Shown here piece after piece: positions 50,761 through 63,851 of a DNA stretch of 64,000 nt. The position numbers were made by a program, and so were the translations under genes. Positions within the stretch are counted from its first letter, which is position 1, and every line of letters starts with the position of its first letter. Where the stretch lies: assembly GCA_036897525.1 (NCBI GenBank), contig JAYMTJ010000046.1, positions 22,442-86,441 of the forward strand, written 5' to 3'. The notes under the pieces are model-generated. The model worked only from the letters and a program-made list of their open reading frames with translations, searched no databases and had not been told where the DNA came from. Source of the stretch: Pelargonium x hortorum. Lineage: Eukaryota; Streptophyta; Magnoliopsida; Geraniales; Geraniaceae.

Positions 50761-52195
50761 AAAAAAGGAACTTGCTTAGTTCTTGATCTCTCAAAGACCT
50801 TATTTATAACCACACAGACCTTACTTCCTAGTTATCCAAGTTCTTGTACCCCCTTCTTCTTGTTATGCTTCTCTGTACCCAATGTAGCTATACCTAGATA
50901 TTCCCTATTTTCTAAGGAATTCTATTGCCTATACCCAAAAGTATATCTATATCTTCGTATATTCTAATAATGTATTATTCTTTATTAAACCTTTTAGTAA
51001 TAATACAGTAGTTAGTAATAGATAGTTTACTTTGTTAAGGGATAATTCCCGGAAACTCCTTCCCAATGAGACTAAGTAAGGTCTTAAGAAAAGGCTTCCT
51101 TGTTGTTTACTATAACTTACTAACTCCGAGTGGTGTCTTTACCGAAAAAGGAAAGCCTTTATGTAACTAATATCAGGACAGCAGTCTAATTAAGATTAAG
51201 TAACTCCGTTTTATTTTGATCCTGGCAAGCTACGCACCGGATAAATTTGGGCAATAGGGCTTAGATCTCCCCCTTTTGTTGTAGTAAGAAAGAAAACCTT
51301 AAGACTTTTTTTTTTGTACAGAGTACCAGCTAAATTTTATAACAAAATTGTTCTAGAAAATAGAGTTGTGCCTTTTGGTATTCCTATTATGTTTATTAGA
51401 TGATACGGGAAAAAGTGTCCCAGTAATTGCAAAGCTTTTAGTTTGTTTCATTTCACCTTGTTGAGCCTGAGTAGATGTAGCTAGCAAGAACAAGGGGCTC
51501 TTGACAATTCAAGGAAGGCTCTAAATACGGGCTAGGGTCCTATCCTAATATAAGGGCCAAAACTTTAGTTATGTTATTGTAAAACGCCCTTTAATTATAT
51601 TGACATTTCCGAACCTTAAGGCATTTAGGTCTAGGAAAAAACCCGGATCTAGTATCTCTTAATAGACACATGCTATGATACTTTAAAGAAAGTTAGAGTT
51701 CGGCTCGTATTAAATAAGTACAATAATAAACAGAGAACTCATTTTTCTTACGATTCTTTAACAGGATCCATTGACCAGAATAAAAAACTAAAAAAGGCAA
51801 GGCAAGAGCAACATAGTATAGTATATAAACTAAATGTTGTAGGCTTCTCTCATAAGTGTACAACATTTTTGTGCTAGAAGGGACCCCTATCCCTTTTTTT
51901 TTTTACATGTGGTATGTCTTTAATATATAGCTTGCAGCATTAGGAGGGAATTTTGAGTCTCTTTTCTATTAATTAATTTTTCAAAGTTTCCCTGAAAAAC
52001 CTATTTTCAATCCTATGCTTTTATATTCGAATAGCATACACGCAAATTATATTCATATAGTATAGACTCGGCAACAAGTTTAGATCAAAACTACAAAGTA
52101 CCTTGAATAAAATAAATATTTCATAAAAACATAACAAGACACATGAACAAAAAAACTAACTTCTATCAAATTGGAGAAATTCACAAGTAAAGCCT
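50761..52195. other. intergenic DNA, no gene seen
   Basis: AT-rich, no ORF of 60 codons, no RNA gene and no convincing repeat. Confidence 0.55.
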
Positions 52196-52388
52196 TCACT
52201 TGCCACGGTGGCGGGTTTCCCCCTACGTTGGTGCGGAGAAAAGATTACAGCATGCTTCACAAAGAGTCATTTCGTTTAACTTAGGCACAGAATACCCGAG
52301 AGGGGCAATATTAGTACATTCCTGCTCGTACCTTACCATAAATTTTAACCCAAACCTAGAGTCCCTTTTCTTTTCTGTCAACACTTAA
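52196..52388 (+). other. GC-rich spot with 62-codon TTG frame (doubtful)
   Basis: The first 60 bases from 52201 hold 34 G or C (57%), including the near-palindrome CCACGGTGG. A TTG-started frame runs to TAA at 52386. Its product starts with a basic and aromatic stretch (PRWRVSPYVGAEKR). No family is recognised. It may be a fragment of older organellar sequence; the ORF length is not significant. Confidence 0.2.
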
Positions 52389-55130
52389 ATTTAATGTTGA
52401 AAACAGCTCTACAAAGTAACATTATCAGCTTTTCTTTCCTACTGAATAAGGATAAGTGTTTAGGCTGCCCTGTGGTGGGTATTATTAAGTAGTTTCCGCT
52501 GAAGTATCCTAGTCTTTTCTACTCAAAACCAGTTAACTATTTTCTTGACAATTTTGTCAATCTCGAGGGGATTCCCTTAAGGATGCTTCTATTACGTCTT
52601 TCTGTACCCGTTGCTGCCCCTTTAAAGATTTTGAACACAGAGCCTAAGAGAAGCTTGGGACTATTCTTGTTGCCATAATAAATAAGCTTCATACTGTAAT
52701 GATTGCATTAGCGAGGATAAAATTGTGCTCGCCGGGAAACTTCCATTAAATTCACATTTACATAATGCGAAAATTGTCCGCGTTTTAGTTTTAAAGAGGT
52801 GTCTTTCTTTTCTTCCACGTTCTATCTATATAGAGATTGCTTATAATTGTGTAATGAAAAAAACCTTATATACGTTATAATGAAAAGCATAAGTCTTCTA
52901 ATTTCGTTCTACTACGTACGGCTGTTTCCGAAACGAAAGCCCTCGGATCTATATGTATCTGGTTAAAGGATTTCTATTAACTAACTGCTTATTACTATCA
53001 GGCTTTTTTTATTATATTCAGGGTTCTATATCTAGGCGGAGCTTTGTATAAAATCAGAGACTTAATTGGGTAAGCAAGGAGAGCTAAACATCTTTTTAAG
53101 TACTTGAGAAATTTAAGGTAACAAGCTCTAAGGATAAAACCCTAAAATTCTTTCCTTAAGCTTGCTCCATTGTTTTGTACACCAATTCTACTGGTACTAG
53201 AGGGCATACTATTTTAGTTTATTGCAGGATTCGGTACCTAAAAGGATAGGAACTCGTGTCTTTGTTTTGTAAAGATTTTACCTATATCCCTATGCCTCGG
53301 CTTAGTATTCCGATTCTGAATATCCTGACAGTATAAACAAAAAAAAGCTTCTAGATCTCGTAGCCAGGGAAGATATAACTGAGGTTTCTGCAAAATCGGC
53401 AGTAATTTTATTAGTAACCCTTCTCGTAGACCACTTAATATAAAGCATCCCTAGGAGATCTTTGTACTTAACTAAATTTTCAAAACTGGAAATACCCTTA
53501 TAAAGTTTATAACCAGGATACAACACCAATATTAATTTCTATAATAAGGAAATTCAGGGCTCTAATTTATAGGGCATGAGCTAATACTAATTAAGTCTTT
53601 TTTTAAGGTTTTTTGTTTCTTTTTATGAACATAAACATAAGATAAATTCTGTCCTCTTTTTTCAGGGTCTTTGGTTTTCCTCTAAATCGAGATTTCTCAG
53701 TCCTAATATTATGAGTTTATTATTGTCCGATTACTAGGTTTATCCTATAATTACTACTGCGTTTTCTAACTTGCTTGAATAACGGTATGGATATAAATTC
53801 TTTCTACCAGAGCATCCGTTTTACTAAGCAAGGATATACCGAACCCCTTTTTTTTCACTTTATCTTTATAGAGAGCAGCTATCTTTCAGAAATTCAATTA
53901 AGGGTAATTAAAAAAAATCTAATAAATATGTAAAACATAGAAGAGGTACGACAATAGGATTTTCAGGTATTCCATTTGAGGATAACCTTGAACTACTTCT
54001 GTTCCAAGGCAAAGCGACAGGATTATGATATAGGCCTTCTCCCGGTAAAAAGAGCTTTCTGGCAAGTCATAATATATAATAAGGTGGAAATAAAAAAGAC
54101 TCACTTCTTGAAATATCGCTATAAAATAGACAGGGTAATAAATTATTATCCAAGGGTTCTCTTTGTTCTGTTAAAATAACTAAATTAGTGCAAGCTGCTT
54201 AGAAAGCCATTTCTCTATAGAAGAGTTATAACTTTGAAAACTTACATACATGTATTTCACAAGCCTATCCCTTTTTCTATTTCGTTAAGGATAAAAGGTG
54301 TTCCTAAAGCTTACCGGCAAGGGGGCTCTACTAAACAAGTAAAAATTTGAATCGGGAATTGTAAACAAAAGGAATGCAAAACCAACTTTACTAGTTCCGG
54401 ATGCCTTAACTACCTTTATAACCAGCATCCGCTTTTTATGACTTACTTTCCCTAACCCTAATTCAAGGAGCAGTAACTATAAAGACTTCTAGACTTCGTT
54501 AACTTCCCCGGCGATTACCTTTCAGAGCCTTTTCTATAAACCTATACCCGGTTCAGCCCTCTCATACGAAACGGGTTCGTGCGACTCCAGCCTCAGTACA
54601 AATTGTAGTTGTTATAGCTTTCTCAGTTAATATTTATAGTTTAGAAGTCCTCATGTTAAGATCTGAAAAATTACGCGTTTGGTATTTAAAATAGTTAAGG
54701 AAACTAGGGAGAAGTCTTAAGGGAATTCCTAAATTACGATAGTTATAATTAAATAAGATAATAAAGGGTTAAAATTTTTTTGACTATTCCGATCCGACAC
54801 TTTTATTTACTCCGTGCCTGATAGACGAGTCCCTATTCCCTATTATATAGAACAAGGCAGCGTCCCTTTAGATAAGCCTCCGACATTCTAAACAATAGGA
54901 TTTGTTGGATTATATAGATATCCGGATCTTTCTTTTTGTTAAAGTCTCTGGTTTCTGACATAAAAAAAAGGTCAATCAAAGAAAAGCATCCTAACAGGGT
55001 ATACTGGAGCCTACTGTTTCAACAATTCCTGCTAGATTAGAATCTCAGGTATTAACTTCAAGCTAAAATCAGTTATTGGTCTGGTCTACTAAAACTCTTT
55101 TCAACTACTTTATGTAATTAATTACTCATA
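52389..55130. other. intergenic DNA, no gene seen
   Basis: AT-rich with scattered GC words. ORFs at 53302-53529 and 53919-54104 (minus) and 53976-54179 (plus) are short, and the last two overlap on opposite strands, as expected of chance frames. No RNA gene was recognised. Confidence 0.55.
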
Positions 55131-56900
55131 CTGTGGGGTAAAATCCCCAACTAAGCACATGAAAAGCAAGAACTCAATAAAAGTTCTAATTATCGAGAGT
55201 CTATTAAAAAAAGAATTTTTTTCGAGAACTCTCACTTTACCAAGAAAGTCAATCTATACTATGAATCTCAAATGTCTGCCAGGTTTCCATTAACAACGGA
55301 TGAAATTAAGTCTGTTTAGAAGCAATCCCCCAAATTCAGTATATCCTATAAACGATCTTCTATCTAAAGACCTAAATTCAGTACTCTAATAAGAGCTACA
55401 ATACTAGTTTAAACAACTAAACTAAACAAGATTAAGGAACTCCCTTAAACAAATACAAATTCTCAAGAATACCATTATCTTTCTATAACACCTTTAACAT
55501 CAACTTGAACTTGGCAGGCTGGCTTACTTATCCCATTAGTAAAACTAAATTGCCAGGTTTCTGTCTTTATCATTTTTTTTTTCAGTTCCAGCTATAACAT
55601 TATAGAGGTATCCCGACTAGACAGTCCTTTCCTTGCAAACTAAAATAGGAATAGAATTAGGAAATTAGGAATAGAGTCTAAGGCTAGAAAATGAAAATTA
55701 GAGATTCCAGTAGAACTTTGACAATGGTATAACAGGACCCAGATAGAAAGCACCTTTATAGATAGGCTTTCCTAGAACTAGAAAATAGTAAGTTATAAGT
55801 TACCCCTTTAGATTTTAGATGTAGAGCAGGATCTAACTCGGAATTCAATTAGTTGGTTGCAGAAGAACTAATACAATCGGAAAGTCTGTATTCTGTAACT
55901 AGAATTATCTCCCAAAGCTGAAGACATTAGTGCTCCGGAATATAGCTCCAACTAATAATAGAGTTCTTTAGACTTTAGAAAAAAACCTAGTATTGTATCC
56001 AGTATCCTGTAAAAGCTGGTTCCAGCACAAAGACAAAGCAATTGGTTGGTACACCCAGAATGAGTAGAACAAGTAAATACCGGTTAGGACTGGGAAATGA
56101 AGAACTTTCCTCCTTAGTAAAAAGTAATACTAACTCCATCACAATTAGGTACTCAATAAACAAATCTCCTTTACAAAACCCTGAATACAAAATATCTAAG
56201 ACTCCCAGCCTAATGATCGCTTAGCTTGCTAGACTAGATGCTTGCTACACTTCCTTAGCCAAGTAAACGTACCTTTAATTGACTGAATGTCAGCCAGCTT
56301 TAGAACTTTTAAAGCCTCTCAGCAACACTGTTACAGATACGGAAGAGTCATTTCGACCTTGCAAACCAAAGAATTATTGACTCCTAAACTTACAAACGGG
56401 TACTCCTTATAAGATTAAGAATTCTTAAACGTCTGCTTACCTCCAATCCAAAACACTGAAGACTTCATAGCAACAATTATGAAAAGCTCTATTTATTTAC
56501 CGGCAATCCCAACAAACAAGGAATTCTCATCCCCATCATAAACTAATAAACTCCAGGTTTGCTGGATGTCATGTGTTATAATGGTAGCATCTCATTCCTT
56601 ATACAAAGGAGATGTTCTAAATGAAATATAAGGGTACATGTCTAGTGGATATAGGTAACCAGATTCTTCTTTCCTTATTAATGGAGTTATATATAGAATA
56701 GAAATAAGGAAAACCATTAACTTAAGTCTAAGCATTAACATATTCGAGTCTAAGAAGGCAAGTTCTGTATTCTTGGGATAAACTCTCTTGACTTTGACAG
56801 TGTTGCTAAAGGTGTCTAATCTTTGTATTCTCAAGCAATTACTCGATATCAGGAAACAGTTCATAAAGAAACTGAAGAAGATTTACTTCAAAAGTACGGA
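55131..56900. other. smoother-texture intergenic DNA
   Basis: Balanced A/C-rich sequence with few GC palindromes, similar to 45.2-50.3 kb. Words such as CCAGGTTT recur at about 55277, 55553 and 56553. A 6-bp hairpin TGGGGT/ATCCCCA-type fold lies near 55135. Overlapping opposite ORFs (55987-56190 minus, 56042-56224 plus) and the 90-codon minus ORF at 56592-56864 are unassigned and of chance length. Confidence 0.45.
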
Positions 56901-59900
56901 ACCTTAAAGTGGGTAGCCCCGCAAATAGGAACCTAGTCAACGAAGAACCCCCTAGAATAATATAGAACAACACTGCTAACTGAGTTTTTTCATTACGGCA
57001 ACTACAGCTGTAGATATCACAACATACTCAGGAAAAAAAATTTGGCACCCTTATCTACTTAAAAACCTAATATGGAGCAGGTCTATACTTAACTATTATC
57101 GGATTCCAAACTCTCCGCCTTAAAATATAAAGCAAATAACGAAAGTTTGTTTCTTGTACACGCGGAGCGGGGGTGTCCCCTAAAAAGATGGAGAACTAAC
57201 TCTAATTGCAAAACCTCGAATCTTCTTTAAGGCTGAGGAGCTATGCATTTCATTTCTCTTAAAATATGTCAAATTCTCAGTATTTCAAATTATAACTAGT
57301 TCGCTTTTGCCATGGGTCTAAACCCGGTGCCTTTTATATATATAGGGGCATTCCGTTTAAAAAGACGAGGCAAATTTTCTACGTAAAAGACTAAAGGATA
57401 GCACTCGGAATTCTTTTGATACTCTTTATTTAAAGCTCTAAAATGAACTGAACTATAATGAAATTATATTATATCCTCTATTTTATTCCTAAAACTCTAA
57501 CTACTATGCTATGCACCTTCCTTTCAGAAAAAAAAGCTTCTTACTAAATTCAATAAAGACTGGACAAGTTCAGTCTAGGTTTACTCGGCAAAGCAAAGAA
57601 GAATAAAGAAAACTCTTGTATTGCTACATTTATACCCGCATCCTTACAAGGATACCCCGCGAAATGAAAGAAAGTATCCTAGAAGCCTCTTACGGGGAAT
57701 CCCTTAATAACAACCAGGATTTACGAAGACTTAAGGAAAACCACGAAACTTACTTTTAAAATAAAAGCTTATAACCCCGACGACTCCCGTTTAAAGCCGG
57801 ATTAAATTAGGAGGAGCCCGTCTATATAAGAATTGACTTTTAAGACTTAGTCACTCAAAAGAGGCTTAATTCAAGGGACCCGCACAATCTTAACAAGTAA
57901 ACAATTTATTAGTTCTATACCTAGAATACCCGTATCTATTCTCAAGACATATAATACTAAACTTATAAAACAAAAGGAAATTGAGTTCTTCAATTAAAAT
58001 TGTAAAATTGGGAGAACCCGCATTAGAATTCTGGGATTTTCCCGGGGTTCATTCATTAAGCTCTTAAACTCGTAGTAAAGCTGGCTTAAAAGAATACTTA
58101 CTTTGACTTTGAAAAGAGGGATTTAACTGTATCTCGTCTCGATAATAACTCAGTCGGCTAAAAGGGGGAACTTCTTCGGTTTACAACTCAAAAGGACAGC
58201 CAGGGCGCTTAAAGATAAACTGGAACTCGTTTCATTATTGATAGCTGGGGGGTTTCAACAACATTCGAGGAGGCACGAAGCTAGATATTTAAGTACAATA
58301 ATAATGGTAGCTCCCCCAAATTTCTTTATAAGACGGGGCCCCTGTAAACCAAAATACTCGTCAAAAGTCAATACAAGATAGTAATGCGTTAATCTACTTT
58401 CACTCCTCTCTTAACACAGTTAACAAAAGAGCACGTCTAAGAAAAAGGAAATTCATAAAGAGGAGTTTGCATCTAGGATTTAATAATAAATGATAAAAGC
58501 CTATTAAAATGAACTAGGTTTCGATTGTGAGAAGGAATTGCTTTTTTTAGAAAGAGAAAGAAGTCTGGCCTTGAGAGCCTTTTGTTCTGTATAACTTTCT
58601 CTAAATACCCCTTTTACTTTAACTTTTTAGCAGTATGCATAACTACGCGTTCTTACTTTAGTAGGGTATAACAGCAATTCAATAATGGGTCAAATTAATA
58701 AGTTCACGATCCTAAAGCTATGCTTCAAAAGGGACATTTGTATTTATTTGGTTGCCAATTCATTAACATATATCATTCATTAAGTGTCTAAGAAAGGGAT
58801 TCATGCTTCTCTACTTCTAAGGATTATATCCTCCTTTTCGATAAAAGCAGGGGACAAGTGGAATTCTCCCTTAGGAATTTTAATACCTAATCTAATAAGG
58901 TAAATCAAATCACCAAAAAGGGTTCCTGTATCTGTACGAAAAACTGGTATATAAACTGGAAGTATTATATGCTTTTCTAGTCAGTGTACGGTAGGTTTAA
59001 AAAAAGGCTTTTCAGATAAAGAGAAATTCGGTAAGAGTTAGTAGCCTTAGGAACAACTATTAATATCTAAGATAAGCTATAGTAGATAATAGCCTGAGGA
59101 ATAGAATCGCAGCATTAGAATAGGAAGAGGACTCCTGCCAGCCTGTCTTATAAAAGGCTCCTAGCTTACTTTCTTTAGAGAAGTCTAGTGGGTTCTACTC
59201 TTTTTTTCTGTATTAATTTCGGAGGAGTTCCTTAATTTTTATTGTGTATAGACTTATGAGCAAGTTTACGAATTCCAAGTCTCTAAACCAAACAAACAAA
59301 GAGCCTACATCCCTTGAACACAGGAATACGAGTTCAAACAAAAGTGTAATAAAGTAGTAATTAAAGTATGGCAAATGAGAAAGACTTAGAATATCCGGGA
59401 ACGTTTAGGAATATCTAAAATCCAAAATACTAACTAATATAAGGAAAGCTACAATCAATTAAGGATACCAAAGTTACTAGAGCAGCTACATAGAACAAGA
59501 GAGCTACATATAGAATTATGAGTATCCTTTCTTTTCTTGGTAAAGAGAAAGTCCTCTTGGTTTTTTTGTTGCTTATCGTTAAAGAGGATAGAATCTTAGT
59601 AGTACATACATGAATGAAAAAATCTTTAGATTTACGAGGTTAAGGCTTAAGTAGAGTATTCTAGATAAACTACCTTACACTATAAAGACAAGAAATACAG
59701 CCTTCCTTAATCTTGTTTCATACCAGACCTTAAACTTAAAACTTAGAAGAATGTTCATTTAACAGTTAACTAGTATAAAGAGTACTAACAATAGGTATAC
59801 CTTTACTCATTACAGTATACAATAGCATCAATTAGTTTGTAGTACCCCATGAAGATACCTATATATCTTAGAGAAGTTCGTAATTTCATGAATAAATTTT

Positions 59901-60684
59901 CTTAATTCCTTGCACTCTGACTCAAGTAGAGTGAAGATTTTCTTATGCCGGTTACTTTTTTCTTAGTACTAAAAAAAGTTTTTAGACCACAATTCTCGAT
60001 TTAAATTCATTTTGACTGAATTCAACATAACTAGTTACAAGGACTTAAGGATACTCTTCTATATTTTGGAAACCTCTAAAATGACCTAATAGGTTTCTCT
60101 TAAACCTGCCAAATCCCATACCAAGTACTGCTTTTGGAGAAAAAAAAATGAGGAACTCCTAAGACCCAAGGCCCTTGCCGTATCTTGGATTTAGAAAATA
60201 ACTGACTTTTTAGATACAATAAAGGATAGAATTCCATTACCAAAAATGGCTGGGTGGGCAAGTATCGAGAAGTATCTATAGATCTCTAAAAAATAGTACT
60301 AACTAGAGTTCCTTGAAAGTTAAATCATCATAAAATGAACCCGATTTTTTTGTGTGTAAAACTGAATTTCGTTTCGGCATCAAAATTAAGATGTACGGAA
60401 TTATAAAAAAAAAGTCTTTTTCGTCTAATGCAGAGTAAGGCTTTATTTGATTTGAGGCCACCCCTTCAGAATACGTTTTTAATCGCTTTATTGATTGAGT
60501 AAAACTGAAGCACAAATCTTCAAAACCAAGCGGGGCTCTTGCTTAAGCAGTATGAGAAATAAAACACTTACTAAAACTTATTTACCTGACCAACTCGGCT
60601 ACGAGACAAACCCTTATTCTACGAAAACACGTCTTTTGAAGATAGTGCCAGCCCTATTTACTTACAACTAACCCCGCTAGACCC
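56901..60684. other. palindrome-rich intergenic DNA, no gene seen
   Basis: The AT-rich, palindrome-studded texture returns (for example GGGGCCCC near 58336). A 70-codon minus ORF at 60303-60515 is of chance length. No RNA gene was seen. Confidence 0.55.
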
Positions 60685-60708
60685 TTGGATATGTTATGAC
60701 ATATCCAA
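60685..60708 (+). repeat. 9-bp perfect hairpin
   Basis: TTGGATATG and CATATCCAA pair perfectly around the 6-base loop TTATGA. It is the longest perfect non-microsatellite stem noticed in the window. No gene is adjacent. Confidence 0.8.
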
Positions 60709-61123
60709 ATTTCTCTATTATTCACCCTCCTTTATCACAAAACTGCTAGTGAAAGAGAGACCCCAACAACCCTATATTCTCTTGAATTCCTCAACTATAG
60801 TTGTGTTTCTACATACAAAACCAAAAGGAAGTCCTTTTTTTGACCCTAAGGAAAGCGTAACTCCCAAACTATTGGCAATTGCTTTTTCTAAGTGTTCGCA
60901 AAGAAATAACTCATAGGTTTAGTCAAACTCTGGAGTTGTCGAAGAGTAACCCTTTAAGTGTTAATAAGTAATAGCTTATCTAGTAGGGGGCCTATAGTTT
61001 ATCCCCTAAATTTATACCCGCGACAAGAGTTTTTCTAATATACGGAATTCTAGTACCCTTTTTTATACATTAATACAGAGCCGTACTTTATAGTATCGGG
61101 AGGCTTATACTCAGTTATACAAC

Positions 61124-61142
61124 AATAAATAAATAAATAAAT
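61124..61142 (+). repeat. AAAT microsatellite
   Basis: Between four and five AATA/AAAT units follow one another. This is a simple repeat. Confidence 0.85.
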
Positions 61143-61802
61143 CGTAAAAACTGGTAAAAGGCGATACCCCGATTTTACAGCTAATATAGAATACAGTGCC
61201 CTCCTTTAGACTGCACTTTTTGTTCGAAGATAAAGTTCCTGTTTATTTAAGAGAAATCCTCTTTATTAAGTAGTAACCCTTTACGAAGAAGAGAAGGAAA
61301 GAAAGTCTTTAAAGTTTATTTAGCCCATAGATTACATATATAAACGAAAAGGTCCACTCGGAAAAGAGTCTTAGCATATAGCTTTGAAAAGACTATGGGC
61401 TGGGAAAGAGGTTAACTGATATCAATTTGACTCGATATGGAAATAATCCAGTCTAAAGAAGCTTAAATGAAACTTTGCGAGTGCTTTAGTTAGCTTATGC
61501 TCTTATTGATTAAACTTGAAAACACTCAGAACTGGGACGGGAACCTTATAAGCTACTATTTATATAGGGTGCCCAGTTAATGATTTTCATCTAATTGAAG
61601 GAGTAATTAATATTAATAGTATCAAACCTCGAGTAGAAAGCGTAAAGGCACGCGGGTATGTCATTAATAAAATTCCATTGATAGAAAAGGTCTTGACTTG
61701 AGTTTTCAAACCAGATCGGGCATTCATTTTTTGTTACTACGTTTCCTTATGCAGAATATTTTCGGATAATTTAGGGGTAAGTCATAGGCTTTTGGATGGA
61801 TA

Positions 61803-61826
61803 TATTATATATATATATATATAATA
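61803..61826. repeat. 24-bp AT palindrome / microsatellite
   Basis: An (AT)n run framed by TATT and AATA gives a perfect 24-base palindrome. It can extrude as a cruciform but is most simply read as a microsatellite. Confidence 0.85.
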
Positions 61827-63851
61827 GGTAGCGCCGCTTTCTGTAAAAAAAAGTAAGTCTAATTTTATTTTATAGGAGTTCAGTTGTTTAAACTCAGTCA
61901 GAAAAGGCTTTAACCTGTGAGCCTTTTACGTAATGCAAATCTTGTCTTAGTTGAGACTATTCTAATCCTTGTCTTGTAAGCAGCCCGTGTGTAGTTAGTT
62001 CTGTTTCATTGCTTCCTATTCTCATTTTTCCCAGTAAACACTAATTGATAATTAGAGCTTTTGTCCTCACAATACAATAATATAGAATTCCGTGCATTTA
62101 ACTTAATTAAAATTAATGGTACTTTCTTTAGTTTAGACAAGCCCTATTTAAAATTATTGTTATTATTAGGATAACTTTTTAGTGAGGTGAGGTTTTTTCG
62201 TACTTCAGGGTTCTAAGCATTTCCATATAGTAATAAGATAGGCTTTTGTTTGTACTTAGTCCTAACGTTTTGCGGGGGAATCCTTAAGGGGCCCTTAACC
62301 AAATACCTTTTGGTTTGAACACTTTTCAATTTCTAATATCATATACATAAATATAACTTACCCCCTTATCTATAGCAACACTTTAGAATCCCTTAGCCAG
62401 ACCCCACCGAGCAGTATCCTTTTTTTCTTTTCTATACCATACTTTATAGAAAGCTCCGCATGCATTAGGATTAGGTTACTTTTTTAATTTAAAATTACAA
62501 TTTTGTTTATATAAAGAGAGCTATAAAGAAATTTTTACAACACCAAAGTCCCGGAGTATCCGCAAAACTCCAAGCGATTGCTGCTTAGTCTTATTCAGTA
62601 CTTCAGTACCTAGAAATCAAAACAAATAAATAGATTTAAGTAGGTAGGGGTTGGATGTCATAGGTCTCTTAATTAGACTTGTCGCAGTTTCTAGGAGTCT
62701 TCTCCTATTTTTGTTTATGGATTTGCCCTATTAATTAAAAGGTTTCGTTTGCTAGGTTTCATCTAGATGACTCTTCTTGTTTTCAGTCGTAAATGCGGGA
62801 GATAAAAACACTTTTTTATTAGACGGGCCTTCTTGACTTTTTTTTTCATAGCAGGGTGAATCGCTTAGATAAAGAATTTAGAATTCCTTAAATTACATGT
62901 TGTAAAATAGTCCTTTTGAGAGCTCTTAGCTTCTTATTGCGAGTAGAGTTTCATCTAACTTAGTGAAGGTTCGAATCTGGTCATTTATAGGGTTACTAGT
63001 TACTTTCCTTTATGCCTTTATGCAATTTTCCTTCTTAGAATATTGATTTTATTACATTAAAGAACTGACTTCAGGCAAAAGTCTAAATTGTCGACCAAGT
63101 AGAAAAGAGCCGCGCATATATATCGAATTAGGCCCTCATATCATAACTTAGCAAGAAAAGAAACATACTTTATATACTAAAAGGGACCCCATACTAGATT
63201 TGAGCAGGGCTTAACTTCGAAACAACAAGTATTACTTCTTACCCATATTTACTTACTATCTTTGAAAATTTTTTACTTTCTTACTTAATACTTTTGGTAT
63301 AGTTGATTCAGTCTAAACCCTAAAGCAATACTTGTGGAGTTCAAATACTGCATTTATTCAAAAAATAAAGAGTTCCTTGCAAAAGGAAGCTTAAAGCATT
63401 TAATGTCAGGCAGGGAACCCAATACAACAGATAGATACTAAACCCACTGTACTAATGGTCTCTCTATGTAAGCCCTTATTAATTCCTTTAAACAGTAACA
63501 AAATTTCGCAAAAAAGCTTTACTAATGTTATAAAAGGAAGCTCTACTGTATCTAACTCTGAACTTCCAGATTGGTTACAAACTTTAATAAATAAGAGAAC
63601 CCAATATCTTTAGCAACAAAGTACAAAGTTCTAGTAAATATTATTCCCAATAAAGTGAAAGGCTTCTAACAGGAGGGATACTTTAAGGAATTTTCTCTAA
63701 CTAAGCGATTCACAGAGACCCGGGTTTTCGTACTTCACTCCCTTAAAAAAAAGATTTCCTTTATTTTAGAATTTGACATGTCATATAAATAAAGGGGCAC
63801 TCTTTCTTAGTTGCTAAACAGATTTTGGACAAAACAAAAAAAAAGGGGATA
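61827..63851. other. intergenic DNA before trnI, no gene seen
   Basis: AT-rich; contains TTAAGGG-G-CCCTTAA at 62284-62298 (inverted repeat with a one-base centre) and ACCCGGGT near 63718. Nothing downstream of trnI (to its left here) looks like a co-transcribed gene. Confidence 0.55.

Noticed and set aside
52908-52948. Possible group II intron domain V (ACGTACGGCTG ... CGAAAGCCC).
   Set aside because: The stem does not pair as domain V should, the conserved AGC triad and GAAA tetraloop are not in the right places, and no flanking exon is seen.
61803-61826. Replication origin cruciform.
   Set aside because: The palindrome is a pure AT microsatellite with no other origin feature.
62950-62985. 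T-arm-like GAAGGTTCGAATCTGGT.
   Set aside because: The T-loop consensus is present but only one or two of five stem pairs form, and no D or anticodon arm precedes it.
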